A stretch of DNA of 43,497 nucleotides, from positions 1-43,497 of the forward strand of contig MNDE01000017.1 of assembly GCA_001914785.1 (NCBI GenBank), in the 5' to 3' direction. The position numbers and the translations under genes were made by a program. The DNA comes from Acidobacteria bacterium 13_2_20CM_57_17 (lineage in GTDB: Bacteria; Acidobacteriota; Terriglobia; Acidiferrales; UBA7541). Within the stretch, counting starts at the first letter, position 1. Every line of letters begins with the position of its first letter. Shown here piece by piece: positions 34,407 through 43,018 of this stretch. The notes beneath the pieces were generated by a model, which was given only the letters and a program-made list of their open reading frames with translations, was not told the DNA's origin and did not search any database.

Positions 34407-35207
34407 TCACTGGCCCCGGTAGGCCAAGTCGAACCAGTTAAAATCGCCATTATGAAATTCGCGGTAGAGCACAACATCGAATTTGGCCGGCTCAAACATG
34501 CTCAGGAGTTTCGGCACGTCGTACCATTCCTCCCACGGCGACCGTTCCAGCATTTGGCCCCATTTGTCGAACGTAGGTCGCCCGGCCTTGGTCCACCGGA
34601 TTTTCGGGTACGCCAGTTGCAGCCAGCGTCCGCCGACGCGAAGATGCCGCAGCAGCTCTTGGTATTCAGGCTTCATGACCTCGACCGGCGCATTGTGAAG
34701 TGAACCCATGGCCATGATGACGTCGTAATCTGCCTCAAGCGCACGGAGCGAACTCAAATCTTGAAAATGCTGGAATTGCACGCCTTTCAGTCCCAAAATC
34801 TTGCAAAGCCGCTGTAACACCTTCAAATTCGTTTCGACTAGGTCGACAAACGTCATCCTCGCGCCGTGCTGCGCAAACGTGATGCTGTCCACGCCAAATC
34901 CGCTTCCAATGTCCATCACTTTCTTGCCATGCATACTGTCGGCATACAGCGCGTGATACCACCCGCGATGGTCCCACTGAGCCCCAGTCGTCAATGTGGT
35001 CCGGCTCTTTTCCCATTTCGCCAGCAGCTCGTTGTCAGGCAACGCTAGCAGCTCTTCCGTGCTCAGGATTTCCCAATTCGTGATGGGAACTTCAACCCAC
35101 TTCGTGCGCAGAGTCTCGTAGGGCTTTTGCCAGTCCACCGGCTTGTCGTAAGGCTTAAATGGCTCAGTCAATCCAAGTGTCATTTTGATCCTGCTGGCTA
35201 GACCCAT
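34407..35207 (-). CDS. class I SAM-dependent methyltransferase
   Basis: This 266-residue protein has SAM loop GKKVMDIGSGFGVDSITFAQ (about 93-112), TFVDLVETN and a motif IV YDVIMAMGSLHNAP. Its N-terminal 90 residues are a helical cap (WQKPYETLRTKWVEVPI). The target is unknown; it probably acts on a sugar of this locus. The start is 35 bases after the HQNHDY-family copy 3 stop. Confidence 0.8.
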   Translation of the reverse strand: MGLASRIKMTLGLTEPFKPYDKPVDWQKPYETLRTKWVEVPITNWEILSTEELLALPDNELLAKWEKSRTTLTTGAQWDHRGWYHALYADSMHGKKVMDIGSGFGVDSITFAQHGARMTFVDLVETNLKVLQRLCKILGLKGVQFQHFQDLSSLRALEADYDVIMAMGSLHNAPVEVMKPEYQELLRHLRVGGRWLQLAYPKIRWTKAGRPTFDKWGQMLERSPWEEWYDVPKLLSMFEPAKFDVVLYREFHNGDFNWFDLAYRGQ

Positions 35208-35242
35208 GCTCTTGCTCTCTCCTTAGCGTTCAGTCTGTCAGT

Positions 35243-36142
35243 TCATTTCCCCCGGCGAAGGCGATCCAGCGTCTGCTTCTGCAGGCCGAGACGAGCCCTC
35301 CAGGAAAATGAACGAACTAATAAGCTCTGCCAATATTTCCGGATCGCAGGCCTGGGAATGTGACGGCGGAGCGGAGCCCATCGGATGTTTCCATCCTTTC
35401 TAAACCGATGAGTGGAATCAATTATGGTTCGCAGCTGCTTGCCGCCGCCGCTCAATTCTCTGTTTCTCATTGCCAGTGCATCTGTATGCGTCCCTTGCTT
35501 GCCACCGGGGTGGTAACCGTAGTCATGATTCTGATGGACTGGCACGACAAAAGAACTGCAATCCACTACTGCCACTCCCTCTGAGATGGCCTTCCAAATC
35601 AGCCATGCGTCCCAAGCGCTGCGGCCAACGACGAGCGGCGGCACCTTGTCGTAAAGCCCCTTGGGAAATACGAAGAAATCCGCGAAATCCGTATGTTGAT
35701 GAAAACCTTCTCTCTTGGCAAATCCCTGAAGGCTTTCGGCCCACTCGGCTTGCTTAAAATCGAGCGGCTCGGCGACGTCAGTATCCCAGCGCTGGCCTAC
35801 CAAGAGAAACCGCTGGCGCCACGCAAAAGTCCTTTCAAACGCTTGCCAGAAATCCTGCATGAGGACGATGTCGCAATTGGAATAGCACAGATACTTGTGG
35901 CGGGCGATCAGTTGCGCACGGGCGAACATGTAGTCCAGGTACTTCATGCCGGATTCGTGCCGTTCGACATGCGGCTCATAGCCGAGGCCGAGATCGGCGC
36001 AGACTTCAGCGGCACCTTCGTCGTTCCCAAATAAGATCACCTCGACCTCAGGATGGAGCAGTCTCCAGCTTTGCAGCGCGTTACGCTGGATGACCGCGCT
36101 ATGCCCCCGGAAGGGTTTCGCCGTCGTAAAAAAAGTCAACAT
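35243..36142 (-). CDS. predicted GT-A-like glycosyltransferase, HQNHDY family, copy 3
   Basis: This 299-residue protein is closest to copy 1. It begins MLTFFTTAKPFRGHSAVIQR, has CYSNCDIVLMQDF as metal site and VPVHQNHDYGYHPGGKQGTH. The ATG at 36142 was chosen to match the two paralogues, which also begin MLT. A GTG at 36148 is possible and would overlap the upstream stop by 4 bases. It lies directly after the methyltransferase at 36145 and is co-transcribed. Confidence 0.65.
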   Translation of the reverse strand: MLTFFTTAKPFRGHSAVIQRNALQSWRLLHPEVEVILFGNDEGAAEVCADLGLGYEPHVERHESGMKYLDYMFARAQLIARHKYLCYSNCDIVLMQDFWQAFERTFAWRQRFLLVGQRWDTDVAEPLDFKQAEWAESLQGFAKREGFHQHTDFADFFVFPKGLYDKVPPLVVGRSAWDAWLIWKAISEGVAVVDCSSFVVPVHQNHDYGYHPGGKQGTHTDALAMRNRELSGGGKQLRTIIDSTHRFRKDGNIRWAPLRRHIPRPAIRKYWQSLLVRSFSWRARLGLQKQTLDRLRRGK

Positions 36143-36144
36143 TC

Positions 36145-36900
36145 TCACTGGCCCCCTGAAGCGACCTCCGCCGAGCGCTTCCGCAAGGAGAAGCAGCCCA
36201 AAGCATATGCGCAGCCATACGGATCGGCGGGATTATTGTGCGGCTGATAATTGAGAGCGCTCTCCCGGTCAGAGCGTACCCATTGGTTCGCCCCGTTCTT
36301 CGTCCAATACTCTTCTTTCTCTACGCGGAAACACTCAAACAGCCTTGGAAGTCGCTGCGCTCCGTACACTCGGCACCAGGGAGCCATGACAGTATCTCTG
36401 CCGCACGGCGCGGTCATTAGCAGGTGTCCGTCCGTCTTTAGGATTTCCGCCAGACGGCCCATAACGCGAAAGTCGCCCTCGTCCTCATTCACCTCGATGC
36501 CGTAGCGGCCTGCCACGCCCACGTGCTCGACCGAAGAACAGTTGATGGCCAAGTCGAAGTGATCTCGCGGAAACTCCAGCTTCAAAAAGTCACCCCGTCG
36601 GAATTCAACATTCGGATGCTGCCAAACAAATGACTGTTCCTGCAAATCATTGGCAACGACACGAAATCCTTTCTGAGCCGCCAAGAGGCTCATATAGCCT
36701 TCTTCGCAGCCGAATTCGATAGCTTCACCCGGGCCACATGGCATCTGCGAACTTAAGAAAGTCCACTCCACGTGGCGCTCTCCCGAAATATTTACTCTGC
36801 AAGCTGGCCGCGCCGGAGGGATGAAGGCCCGCTTCACGCGCCGCGCTGACCTGTAAAGCCAACTTGGCAAAGATATCGGAACTAGAAATTTTTCGGCCAT
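36145..36900 (-). CDS. class I SAM-dependent methyltransferase (DUF268-like)
   Basis: This 251-residue protein has SAM loop GEAIEFGCEEGYMSLLAA (about 57-74), an acid loop VVANDLQEQ, and LAINCSSVEHVGVAGRYG, which is reminiscent of DUF268-type methyltransferases. The C-terminal region has HLLMTAPCGRDTVMAPWCRV. The start is 8 bases after the two-domain methyltransferase copy 2, and the stop overlaps the start region of the HQNHDY copy 3. Confidence 0.75.
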   Translation of the reverse strand: MAEKFLVPISLPSWLYRSARRVKRAFIPPARPACRVNISGERHVEWTFLSSQMPCGPGEAIEFGCEEGYMSLLAAQKGFRVVANDLQEQSFVWQHPNVEFRRGDFLKLEFPRDHFDLAINCSSVEHVGVAGRYGIEVNEDEGDFRVMGRLAEILKTDGHLLMTAPCGRDTVMAPWCRVYGAQRLPRLFECFRVEKEEYWTKNGANQWVRSDRESALNYQPHNNPADPYGCAYALGCFSLRKRSAEVASGGQ

Positions 36901-36908
36901 ACGTTGCG

Positions 36909-38495
36909 TTAAGAACGTATTTTGACAGACTGGCTAAAGCTATGCATCCGTTCCGCAGGAACGGCCACTAGATTTGCGTCAAACGAGGGACTAGTAGCAT
37001 CGACAGGTCTTGGCATGCCGCTTTCGTCGAGGCTATACCATTCGAACGTGCGTTCCATAAGGAAGCGGACAATATCGCGAGCGGCATAACCCCAAGGCTT
37101 GGTTCGGATGTCGTAAACCTCAATCATGAAGACCGGGCGCGACGACTGTCTTAGCAGGTTGGATGCTCCCTTCAGCACTTCCAGCTCCGCACCTTCCACA
37201 TCCAATTTTATGAAGTGCACGCCCGTAAGACGTGTGGAGGACAAGAATTCGTCTAGTGTAGTCACGTTCACAGGAACCCTGCGCGTTTCGGCATTAACGG
37301 CGGGTGGTCGAAGGCTATTGCAGTAGTCTTCCATACCTTCCACTAGGAATAATTCCGCTTTCCCAGGGGACGCGCCCAGCGCGGTCTGTTCAATTCGAAC
37401 GTTTCCGCACTTGTTTAGACGAACGTGCCGTTCGAGGCGTACTCGTTCGCGAGGGGAGGGCTCAAAGGAAACCACTCTCCCGGTCGGACCGACAAGCTTA
37501 GATGCGAGCAGAGTGTAGAAGCCATGATGGGCACCGATGTCTAACACCGTCATTCCCGCCTGCAGGAATCGCTCGACGAATCGTGTTTCGGCGTTTTCAA
37601 AATTGCCGGAAAGCAAACTCTGGTCCAACGCGCTGCCTTCTAGTAGCCAGCGGGCACCAAAGGGCAGCGCCATGATGCTTGGGTTTTCACCAAAGATGGT
37701 TTTCATGCGACGGCTGACACTGGCCAATTTTTCGTCCGCGGGCTTAGCCAGAAATTGGCGCAAGCGTTTCGAGATTTTCGCCGGGGCGGGTGGTGTTTTA
37801 CGCCAGGGGTCGGCGGACTCGCGCGGTTCAGGGACAAAAATCAGCCCGGCCAGACTCACCTTTTGCGGAAAAGCAAAGAGTATGGTGCGGCGGCGCATGT
37901 GTTCTTCAGTTTCCCGAAAATCATCGTGATCGGGGAATAATTCTATCCGGTAGACGCCATCGAAGCCTGCCCGGTAGAGCATTTTGACTAGGCAGCCTTC
38001 GGAAGCGTAGAAGGCAATATCCCTGAGCCCTTGATCGTCGAGAGATGGCTCTTCCCGAAGGAGCATCCATGACTTCTGATCCGGAAAACACATACTTTCC
38101 ATTAGAAGGACTTTTCGAGTGAGTGAGCGAAGGTTGCGGATCGCGAGAAGCGGGTTCTCCAGGTGGTAGAGAAGCCCAAAGCATAGGACAAGATCGAATT
38201 CGCCTAATTTGCGAATCTCAGGGTTCTCAACGTCCCCCTGCTCGAAGGAAATCTGCGGGAAGCGAGCGCGAGCCTGTTCGACATTCTCCATGCGTCCATC
38301 GAAGGCGCGGATGTTCAGGCCCGCTTCCTGGAGAATCTTGGCAAAGAAGCCGATACCACAACCGGCGTCGAGCGCAGTCGAGAGTTCCAGAGCAGGCTTC
38401 AATTCGTTGACCACGCGGCGGATGGTCTCGCCGCGAGCCTCAATCAATTTGAGATAGTGGCTTTGGTCAAATACGGTTTGCCGCTGTGCGGTCAC
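36909..38495 (-). CDS. two-domain methyltransferase (class I plus FkbM), copy 2
   Basis: This 528-residue paralogue of the gene at 25934 has class I SAM loop DAGCGIG (43-49) and LVLCFGLLYHLENPLLAIRN, then the FkbM domain with VLDIGAHHGFYTLLAS (317-332), VSFEPS and VHFIKLDVEGAELEVLKGAS. Translation likely starts at GTG 38495, inside the end of wzt (29-base overlap); alignment with copy 1 supports this start. Next to an ABC exporter ATPase with a C-terminal domain, it is a candidate chain-terminating methyltransferase, as WbdD is in E. coli O9a. Confidence 0.85.
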   Translation of the reverse strand: MTAQRQTVFDQSHYLKLIEARGETIRRVVNELKPALELSTALDAGCGIGFFAKILQEAGLNIRAFDGRMENVEQARARFPQISFEQGDVENPEIRKLGEFDLVLCFGLLYHLENPLLAIRNLRSLTRKVLLMESMCFPDQKSWMLLREEPSLDDQGLRDIAFYASEGCLVKMLYRAGFDGVYRIELFPDHDDFRETEEHMRRRTILFAFPQKVSLAGLIFVPEPRESADPWRKTPPAPAKISKRLRQFLAKPADEKLASVSRRMKTIFGENPSIMALPFGARWLLEGSALDQSLLSGNFENAETRFVERFLQAGMTVLDIGAHHGFYTLLASKLVGPTGRVVSFEPSPRERVRLERHVRLNKCGNVRIEQTALGASPGKAELFLVEGMEDYCNSLRPPAVNAETRRVPVNVTTLDEFLSSTRLTGVHFIKLDVEGAELEVLKGASNLLRQSSRPVFMIEVYDIRTKPWGYAARDIVRFLMERTFEWYSLDESGMPRPVDATSPSFDANLVAVPAERMHSFSQSVKIRS

Positions 38496-39708
38496 TTTTT
38501 CGTTTGTTCCCCAATGAGAATTCGGACGGTAGATTGAGTATACCGTTCCACTCGTCCATATAGTGCTGGTGGATTTCCGTCGCGATGGTCATTTCCGGGA
38601 TGCAATCCCATTGGTCCAGCATTTCGCCATCGTCCCAGAGACTGACCTGCCATTGGTACGCGCCTGGACGGAGCGGGAGCGATGGGAAAGTGTGCGTGAA
38701 GACATGGGAGCCCGGTTCGAGACTTAGATTCTGGGCGGCGCGGGCCCACATCAACTGGCGCTCGGCATCGAACAGCGCAACGCCGTGTTCGCCGTTGGTT
38801 ACGCGTTCTGCCAATTCGACAACGAAATTGACAGTGACAGGACCGAGAGACGAGAGGACGTGAGATTCCGAACAACCAGGTTCGGCGATTTCCCAACGGA
38901 GGAATTGTGCCCTCGCGTCCTTGCTACGTTGCAACCCTGTCGCATGGTCTCCTGAAAGCATGGCGGATTCGTATGCTGAGACGACTTCATGTGTCGGCCC
39001 GTCCTCGCGAACGGATCCGTCATCGATCCACACGACGCGATGGCACAGGCGGCGAATCTGGTTGAGCTGATGAGAGACGAGGACGACCGTTCGCCCGGCC
39101 CGGGCCACGTCCCCCATCTTCCCCAGGCACTTCTTCTGAAAATTGATGTCGCCCACCGCCAGGACTTCATCCACCAGCAGAATCTCCGGCTCTAGGTGCG
39201 CCGCCACCGCAAACGCCAGCCGCACGTACATGCCGGAAGAGTAGTGCTTGACCGGCGTATCGATGAATTTCTCCAGCTCCGCGAACGCCACGATTTCATC
39301 GAACTTGCGCTCGATCTCCGCTTTGCTCATCCCCAGGATCGCGCCGGAAAGGAACGTGTTCTCCCGCCCCGTCAGCTCGGGGTGAAACCCTGTCCCGACT
39401 TCCAGTAGCGAGCCAACGCGCCCGTGAATCTCCGCCCAGCCTTCCGTGGGCCGTGTAATTCGTGACAGAATCTTCAGCAGCGTCGTCTTTCCCGCCCCGT
39501 TGCGCCCGATCAATCCAAGAACTTCCCCTTCTTTAACTTCCAGCGACACATCTTTCAGCGCCCAGAACGTCTCTTCTTTTTTCCTGCGCAGCGAAGCGAT
39601 CGGCGACCGCACGAAATCTTCCAGCGCATGCCGCAACCCGTCGTCCACCTGTAACCCGCGCCGGTATCGCTTCCCCAGCCCTTCCCCATGAATCACCACG
39701 GTGCTCAT
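38467..39708 (-). CDS. wzt: Wzt-like polysaccharide export ATPase with C-terminal domain
   Basis: This 413-residue protein has Walker A GRNGAGKT (68-75), signature HYSSGMYVRLAFAVA and Walker B EILLVDEVLAVGD, as in ATPases of the O-antigen and teichoic acid export type. The last 160 residues (about 250-410) form an added beta-rich domain with GSHVFTHTFPSLPLRPGAYQ. In E. coli O9a Wzt such a domain recognises the terminal methyl/phosphate of a finished chain. The stop overlaps the fusion methyltransferase start by 29 bases and the start overlaps the acyltransferase by 4, consistent with one transcript. Confidence 0.9.
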   Translation of the reverse strand: MSTVVIHGEGLGKRYRRGLQVDDGLRHALEDFVRSPIASLRRKKEETFWALKDVSLEVKEGEVLGLIGRNGAGKTTLLKILSRITRPTEGWAEIHGRVGSLLEVGTGFHPELTGRENTFLSGAILGMSKAEIERKFDEIVAFAELEKFIDTPVKHYSSGMYVRLAFAVAAHLEPEILLVDEVLAVGDINFQKKCLGKMGDVARAGRTVVLVSHQLNQIRRLCHRVVWIDDGSVREDGPTHEVVSAYESAMLSGDHATGLQRSKDARAQFLRWEIAEPGCSESHVLSSLGPVTVNFVVELAERVTNGEHGVALFDAERQLMWARAAQNLSLEPGSHVFTHTFPSLPLRPGAYQWQVSLWDDGEMLDQWDCIPEMTIATEIHQHYMDEWNGILNLPSEFSLGNKRKSDRTAANRI

Positions 39709-40931
39709 GGATACGCCGCCTCCGCCGATGGCCGGGCCACAGCCTTTGCCGATGGTTCAGCGAACGTATAACTGGAACGGTGGCCTAACCGTATCAGTGG
39801 GCTCTCGAAATACCGCCAGGAGAGGCGCGCGGCCACCAGAGTCAAGGCGAGCGCAGCGAGTGCGGTCAAGAAAGTAAGAGCGTTTGTTATCTGCGGGAAG
39901 TGTCCCCAGAAATAGCGAAAAAGGAATCCTACTATCGCTTTATGAAGAAGATAGGTGCCGTAGGCGATCCCGCCCAGCCAGCCGAGCCACTTAAATCTCA
40001 GCGCGCGGCTGACAAGACTGTTCGGTCTGGTCACTGAAAAGAGAAGCACGCTGACATAAAAAAGAGCCAACCAAGTGTAACCAAACGTCCGCATTATGGA
40101 ATCTGTAAAGGCGGGCGATTTCCAGCCTAGAAAACCGATACCGATTAAGAGAATAGGCATCAAAATGGCGAAAAATAGATTATTCCTCCGGATGCGATCT
40201 CTCCATGCGTCATTTCGAATCAGAATCGCTGCCAGGACACCAAGCAGCAGAGCGTCTGCGCGGCATGGCATAAGGACGAAACCGGCTATCCAATTATGCG
40301 GCCAGATCAGCCGGATAGCGGCCCGCGCCAAAGGTGCCATGCAAATCCCGCCGAGGACCCACGCCCAAAGTTTGCGGCCAGTGAAGAACCGGACGATCAG
40401 CGGCAGCGTGAGATAAAACTGCTCTTCGATCGCCAGGGACCACGTGACCCCCAAAGCGTTGCCGCCAAAGTCTATCGCACGGACCATCCAGAAATTCTGT
40501 GTGAAAGTCCAGAAAAAGTACCACGGCGGATGTTCCGGAGTCAGCCAGAGGCCGTGACGCATGCGCTGTGCCAAAAACAGGAACGTCGGAACTATGAGGA
40601 GGACTGCGGCATAAATAGGGACGATCCGAAAAAAACGGCGTGTGTAGAAGACTTGGAAATAGTTGGTTGCCTTGCGCGCATCCAGAAGGATTCCTCCGAT
40701 GAGGAAGCCGGACAAAACAAAAAACAGGTCCACGCCGGTCCAAGTTAGCCGCCCGAAGACCAGAGCGTAGGAAAGCGGCGTGGCAGGAGCGGTTACAGTA
40801 GGAACCATAAAATAGTGCCAAATCAATACGCTGCCGATGGCCAGACCGCGCAGGCCGTCCAGCTCCGGAATGCGGCCCGAAAGAGAGAGCGGCGCGGCCC
40901 GTTGCCCATGAGTGACAGCGGTAGCCATCAT
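39705..40931 (-). CDS. acyltransferase-3 family membrane protein
   Basis: This 408-residue protein has an N-terminal signature IPELDGLRGLAIGSVLIWHY (about residues 19-38), typical of the acyltransferase 3 family (OafA-type), and about ten membrane segments. Enzymes of this family O-acetylate or otherwise acylate exopolysaccharides and O-antigens. It is the gene between wzt and a methyltransferase and would decorate the exported glycan at the inner membrane. Confidence 0.9.
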   Translation of the reverse strand: MMATAVTHGQRAAPLSLSGRIPELDGLRGLAIGSVLIWHYFMVPTVTAPATPLSYALVFGRLTWTGVDLFFVLSGFLIGGILLDARKATNYFQVFYTRRFFRIVPIYAAVLLIVPTFLFLAQRMRHGLWLTPEHPPWYFFWTFTQNFWMVRAIDFGGNALGVTWSLAIEEQFYLTLPLIVRFFTGRKLWAWVLGGICMAPLARAAIRLIWPHNWIAGFVLMPCRADALLLGVLAAILIRNDAWRDRIRRNNLFFAILMPILLIGIGFLGWKSPAFTDSIMRTFGYTWLALFYVSVLLFSVTRPNSLVSRALRFKWLGWLGGIAYGTYLLHKAIVGFLFRYFWGHFPQITNALTFLTALAALALTLVAARLSWRYFESPLIRLGHRSSYTFAEPSAKAVARPSAEAAYP

Positions 40932-40933
40932 GT

Positions 40934-41665
40934 TCAGTTCCTGCCTTGCGTTTTCGCGGCGGCGATGAAGTAAGTATACGCGAAGGGGCTGAGCAGCTTG
41001 CGTATCACGCGATTTGCTTCCAGGGTCTCCCAGCGAACAGGGTTGCGGCCAGGGAAAAACGGAAATTGATGCACCGTCCCGTCAGTCCGAAGAATGGACC
41101 ACCCGGCGTTGCGAAGCCACCTGTGAACTTGCGGGAACCACTGGCGGCGGTCGAAGGGCTGATCGTCCTGGCGCGATGGATGGCGGAAGCGTGCATAAAC
41201 CTCGTATAAACCCATGAAGTTGAAATAGTTGGGAGTGGTGAGGAAGAGTTTGCCTCCGGGCCGCGTGACGCGGTACATCTCAGCGACGGCAGCCTGTACC
41301 CGGGGCAGGTGCTCGATAGTCTCGCAGGAAACCACCACGTCGAAGGACCTATCGGCAAAGGGCAAGTTCTGGGCGTCTCCCTGAACGAGCGTGGCAAGCG
41401 GCGGACAGTTCGGAGTGAAAAGTTTGGTCCTGGCGGCGCGCAGCGCCGCAGAAGAGAAATCGCACCCCGTCACGCGTGCACCGGCATTAGCCATCTGACG
41501 GATAAACCCGCCGCGTCCACAGGCGACTTCCAAAACACAAAGACCGGCAACCTCGCCGAGATATTCACGAACCACCTGGTACCAAGGAGAGGAAGCATCT
41601 TCGTGAGAAGGATCGGCTTCGTAGATTCGCTGGTGCCAATTATCGTACACTGTACGCAGGCTCAT
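40934..41665 (-). CDS. class I SAM-dependent methyltransferase
   Basis: This 243-residue protein has SAM loop LCVLEVACGRGGFIRQMA (about 42-59), VTGCDFSSAALRAART and SFDVVVSCETIEHLPRVQAA, then VTRPGGKLFLTTPNYF. This is a Methyltransf_11-type enzyme with common fold and unknown target. It starts after a 387-base non-coding region that separates it from wzm, so a promoter may lie there. Confidence 0.85.
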   Translation of the reverse strand: MSLRTVYDNWHQRIYEADPSHEDASSPWYQVVREYLGEVAGLCVLEVACGRGGFIRQMANAGARVTGCDFSSAALRAARTKLFTPNCPPLATLVQGDAQNLPFADRSFDVVVSCETIEHLPRVQAAVAEMYRVTRPGGKLFLTTPNYFNFMGLYEVYARFRHPSRQDDQPFDRRQWFPQVHRWLRNAGWSILRTDGTVHQFPFFPGRNPVRWETLEANRVIRKLLSPFAYTYFIAAAKTQGRN

Positions 41666-42052
41666 GGCGTTCAGGCACAGAATTTCGCACGGAAGGGACA
41701 GAGCGAGGAAGTCTCTATGCCGTGGATAGCTATTGGGGTCACCGTTCTAAGTCGCTCTTTCCAGAAGGTTTATATTTTAGTTGATATAACGTTACTTTGA
41801 TGGTAACATTGTGTACGGATTTGACGCTGTGTCCTCGACTGTTGTTTACTCTCCCTGGCCCCTCCGCTTTCTAGTTTCACATTTCCAGTTTCGCTCCTTC
41901 GCAAAGCCTATCCCCTTTGTTTTGATATTCTTCCGAACTCTTTTGTAGTCACACTTTTGCTAAGGCATTTAGATTCAGGCGATTGCGAACTCTTTGCACA
42001 AAACACCCCGGGGGTACCTGCGCTACCTCTTTGTTTCGTTACTTCTCCTCTT
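41666..42052. other. 387-base intergenic region between wzm and the methyltransferase
   Basis: No gene is seen. AT-rich DNA near 41766-41810 holds a GTTAC...GTAAC inverted repeat at 41792-41808 and may carry a minus-strand promoter for the methyltransferase-acyltransferase-wzt block. A pyrimidine-rich run at about 41830-41930 has no hairpin. The end toward wzm includes CCCCGGGGG near 42006 without a loop. Confidence 0.35.
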
Positions 42053-42919
42053 TCAAACCCGATCCGCGACGGAGGTCTCCATCCTATTGAAAAAAACCAG
42101 CCCACCAAGAACAACTAGCGCCACCGCGAAAGCCGAAGCAAGCAGCAGGCTAGGCGCCTGGCCGCGCCCGGTGATGGCCCAGCGGAAACCATCAATCACT
42201 CCCGCCATGGGGTTGAGTCCGTACAGCCACCGCCAACGCACCGGAACGAGCGACGACGGATACGCCACCGGAGAAGCGAACATCCAAAACTGGATCAGAA
42301 ACGGAATCACGTACCGCACGTCGCGGTACAGCGCGTTTAGGGCCGATAGCCACAGGCCTACGCCCAGCGCCGTGAAAAAAGCGAGCGCCAGCAGCGCGGG
42401 CAGCCACAACACGGCAAGCGTGGGGCGGATTCCGTAACCCACCGTGAAAATAGCCAGCACGACAAAGCCGATCGCGAAGTCCACCAGGCCGGAGAGCGCC
42501 GCGGAGATGGGAAGAATGAGGCGCGGGAAATACACCTTGGTGATGAGCCGCTGGTTGTCCACGACGACGTTGGTGGTCATTTGCAGAGCGTAGGAAAAAT
42601 AAGTCCAGGGAACGAGCGCCGCAAAATAAAAAACGGGATAAGGCAATCCCTCTGACGGCAGCTTCGCGAGGCGCCCGAAAAATAATGTAAACGCCAGCAT
42701 GGTAAGCACCGGTTGCAAAACAACCCAAAGGACTCCGATGGCGGTTTGTTTGTAGCGGATCTTGACGTCGCGCCAGACAAAAAAATAAAGCAGCTCGCGG
42801 TAGGCCCAGACTTCGCGGAGACGCAGCTCGAGGATGCCGCGGGGGGGCTCGATCCGAATGGTGGCGGAGAAACCGGAGTGCAGCGGAAGAGCGGCGCTCG
42901 ATTGCGTGACGGAAGCCAT
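42053..42919 (-). CDS. wzm: Wzm-like ABC-2 polysaccharide export permease
   Basis: This 288-residue protein has about six membrane segments and the ABC-2 pattern LLYFFVWRDVKIRYKQTAIG (residues about 42-61), the coupling-helix region at the front. The later stretch PFLIQFWMFASPVAYPSSLV and a final MAGVIDGFRWAI are as in Wzm/TagG-type permeases. It is the membrane partner of the Wzt gene at 38467, separated from it by a methyltransferase and an acyltransferase gene and a 387-base gap. It moves the finished glycan across the inner membrane. Confidence 0.9.
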   Translation of the reverse strand: MASVTQSSAALPLHSGFSATIRIEPPRGILELRLREVWAYRELLYFFVWRDVKIRYKQTAIGVLWVVLQPVLTMLAFTLFFGRLAKLPSEGLPYPVFYFAALVPWTYFSYALQMTTNVVVDNQRLITKVYFPRLILPISAALSGLVDFAIGFVVLAIFTVGYGIRPTLAVLWLPALLALAFFTALGVGLWLSALNALYRDVRYVIPFLIQFWMFASPVAYPSSLVPVRWRWLYGLNPMAGVIDGFRWAITGRGQAPSLLLASAFAVALVVLGGLVFFNRMETSVADRV

Positions 42920-43018
42920 GCGAAGAATCGAAAACTCCTGAGAGCGAAATGAACCCTTGGCTAGAGTATCAAAGAAAACAGTCGAGAAAGAACGTATTGC
43001 GTACTCACAATAAATGTT

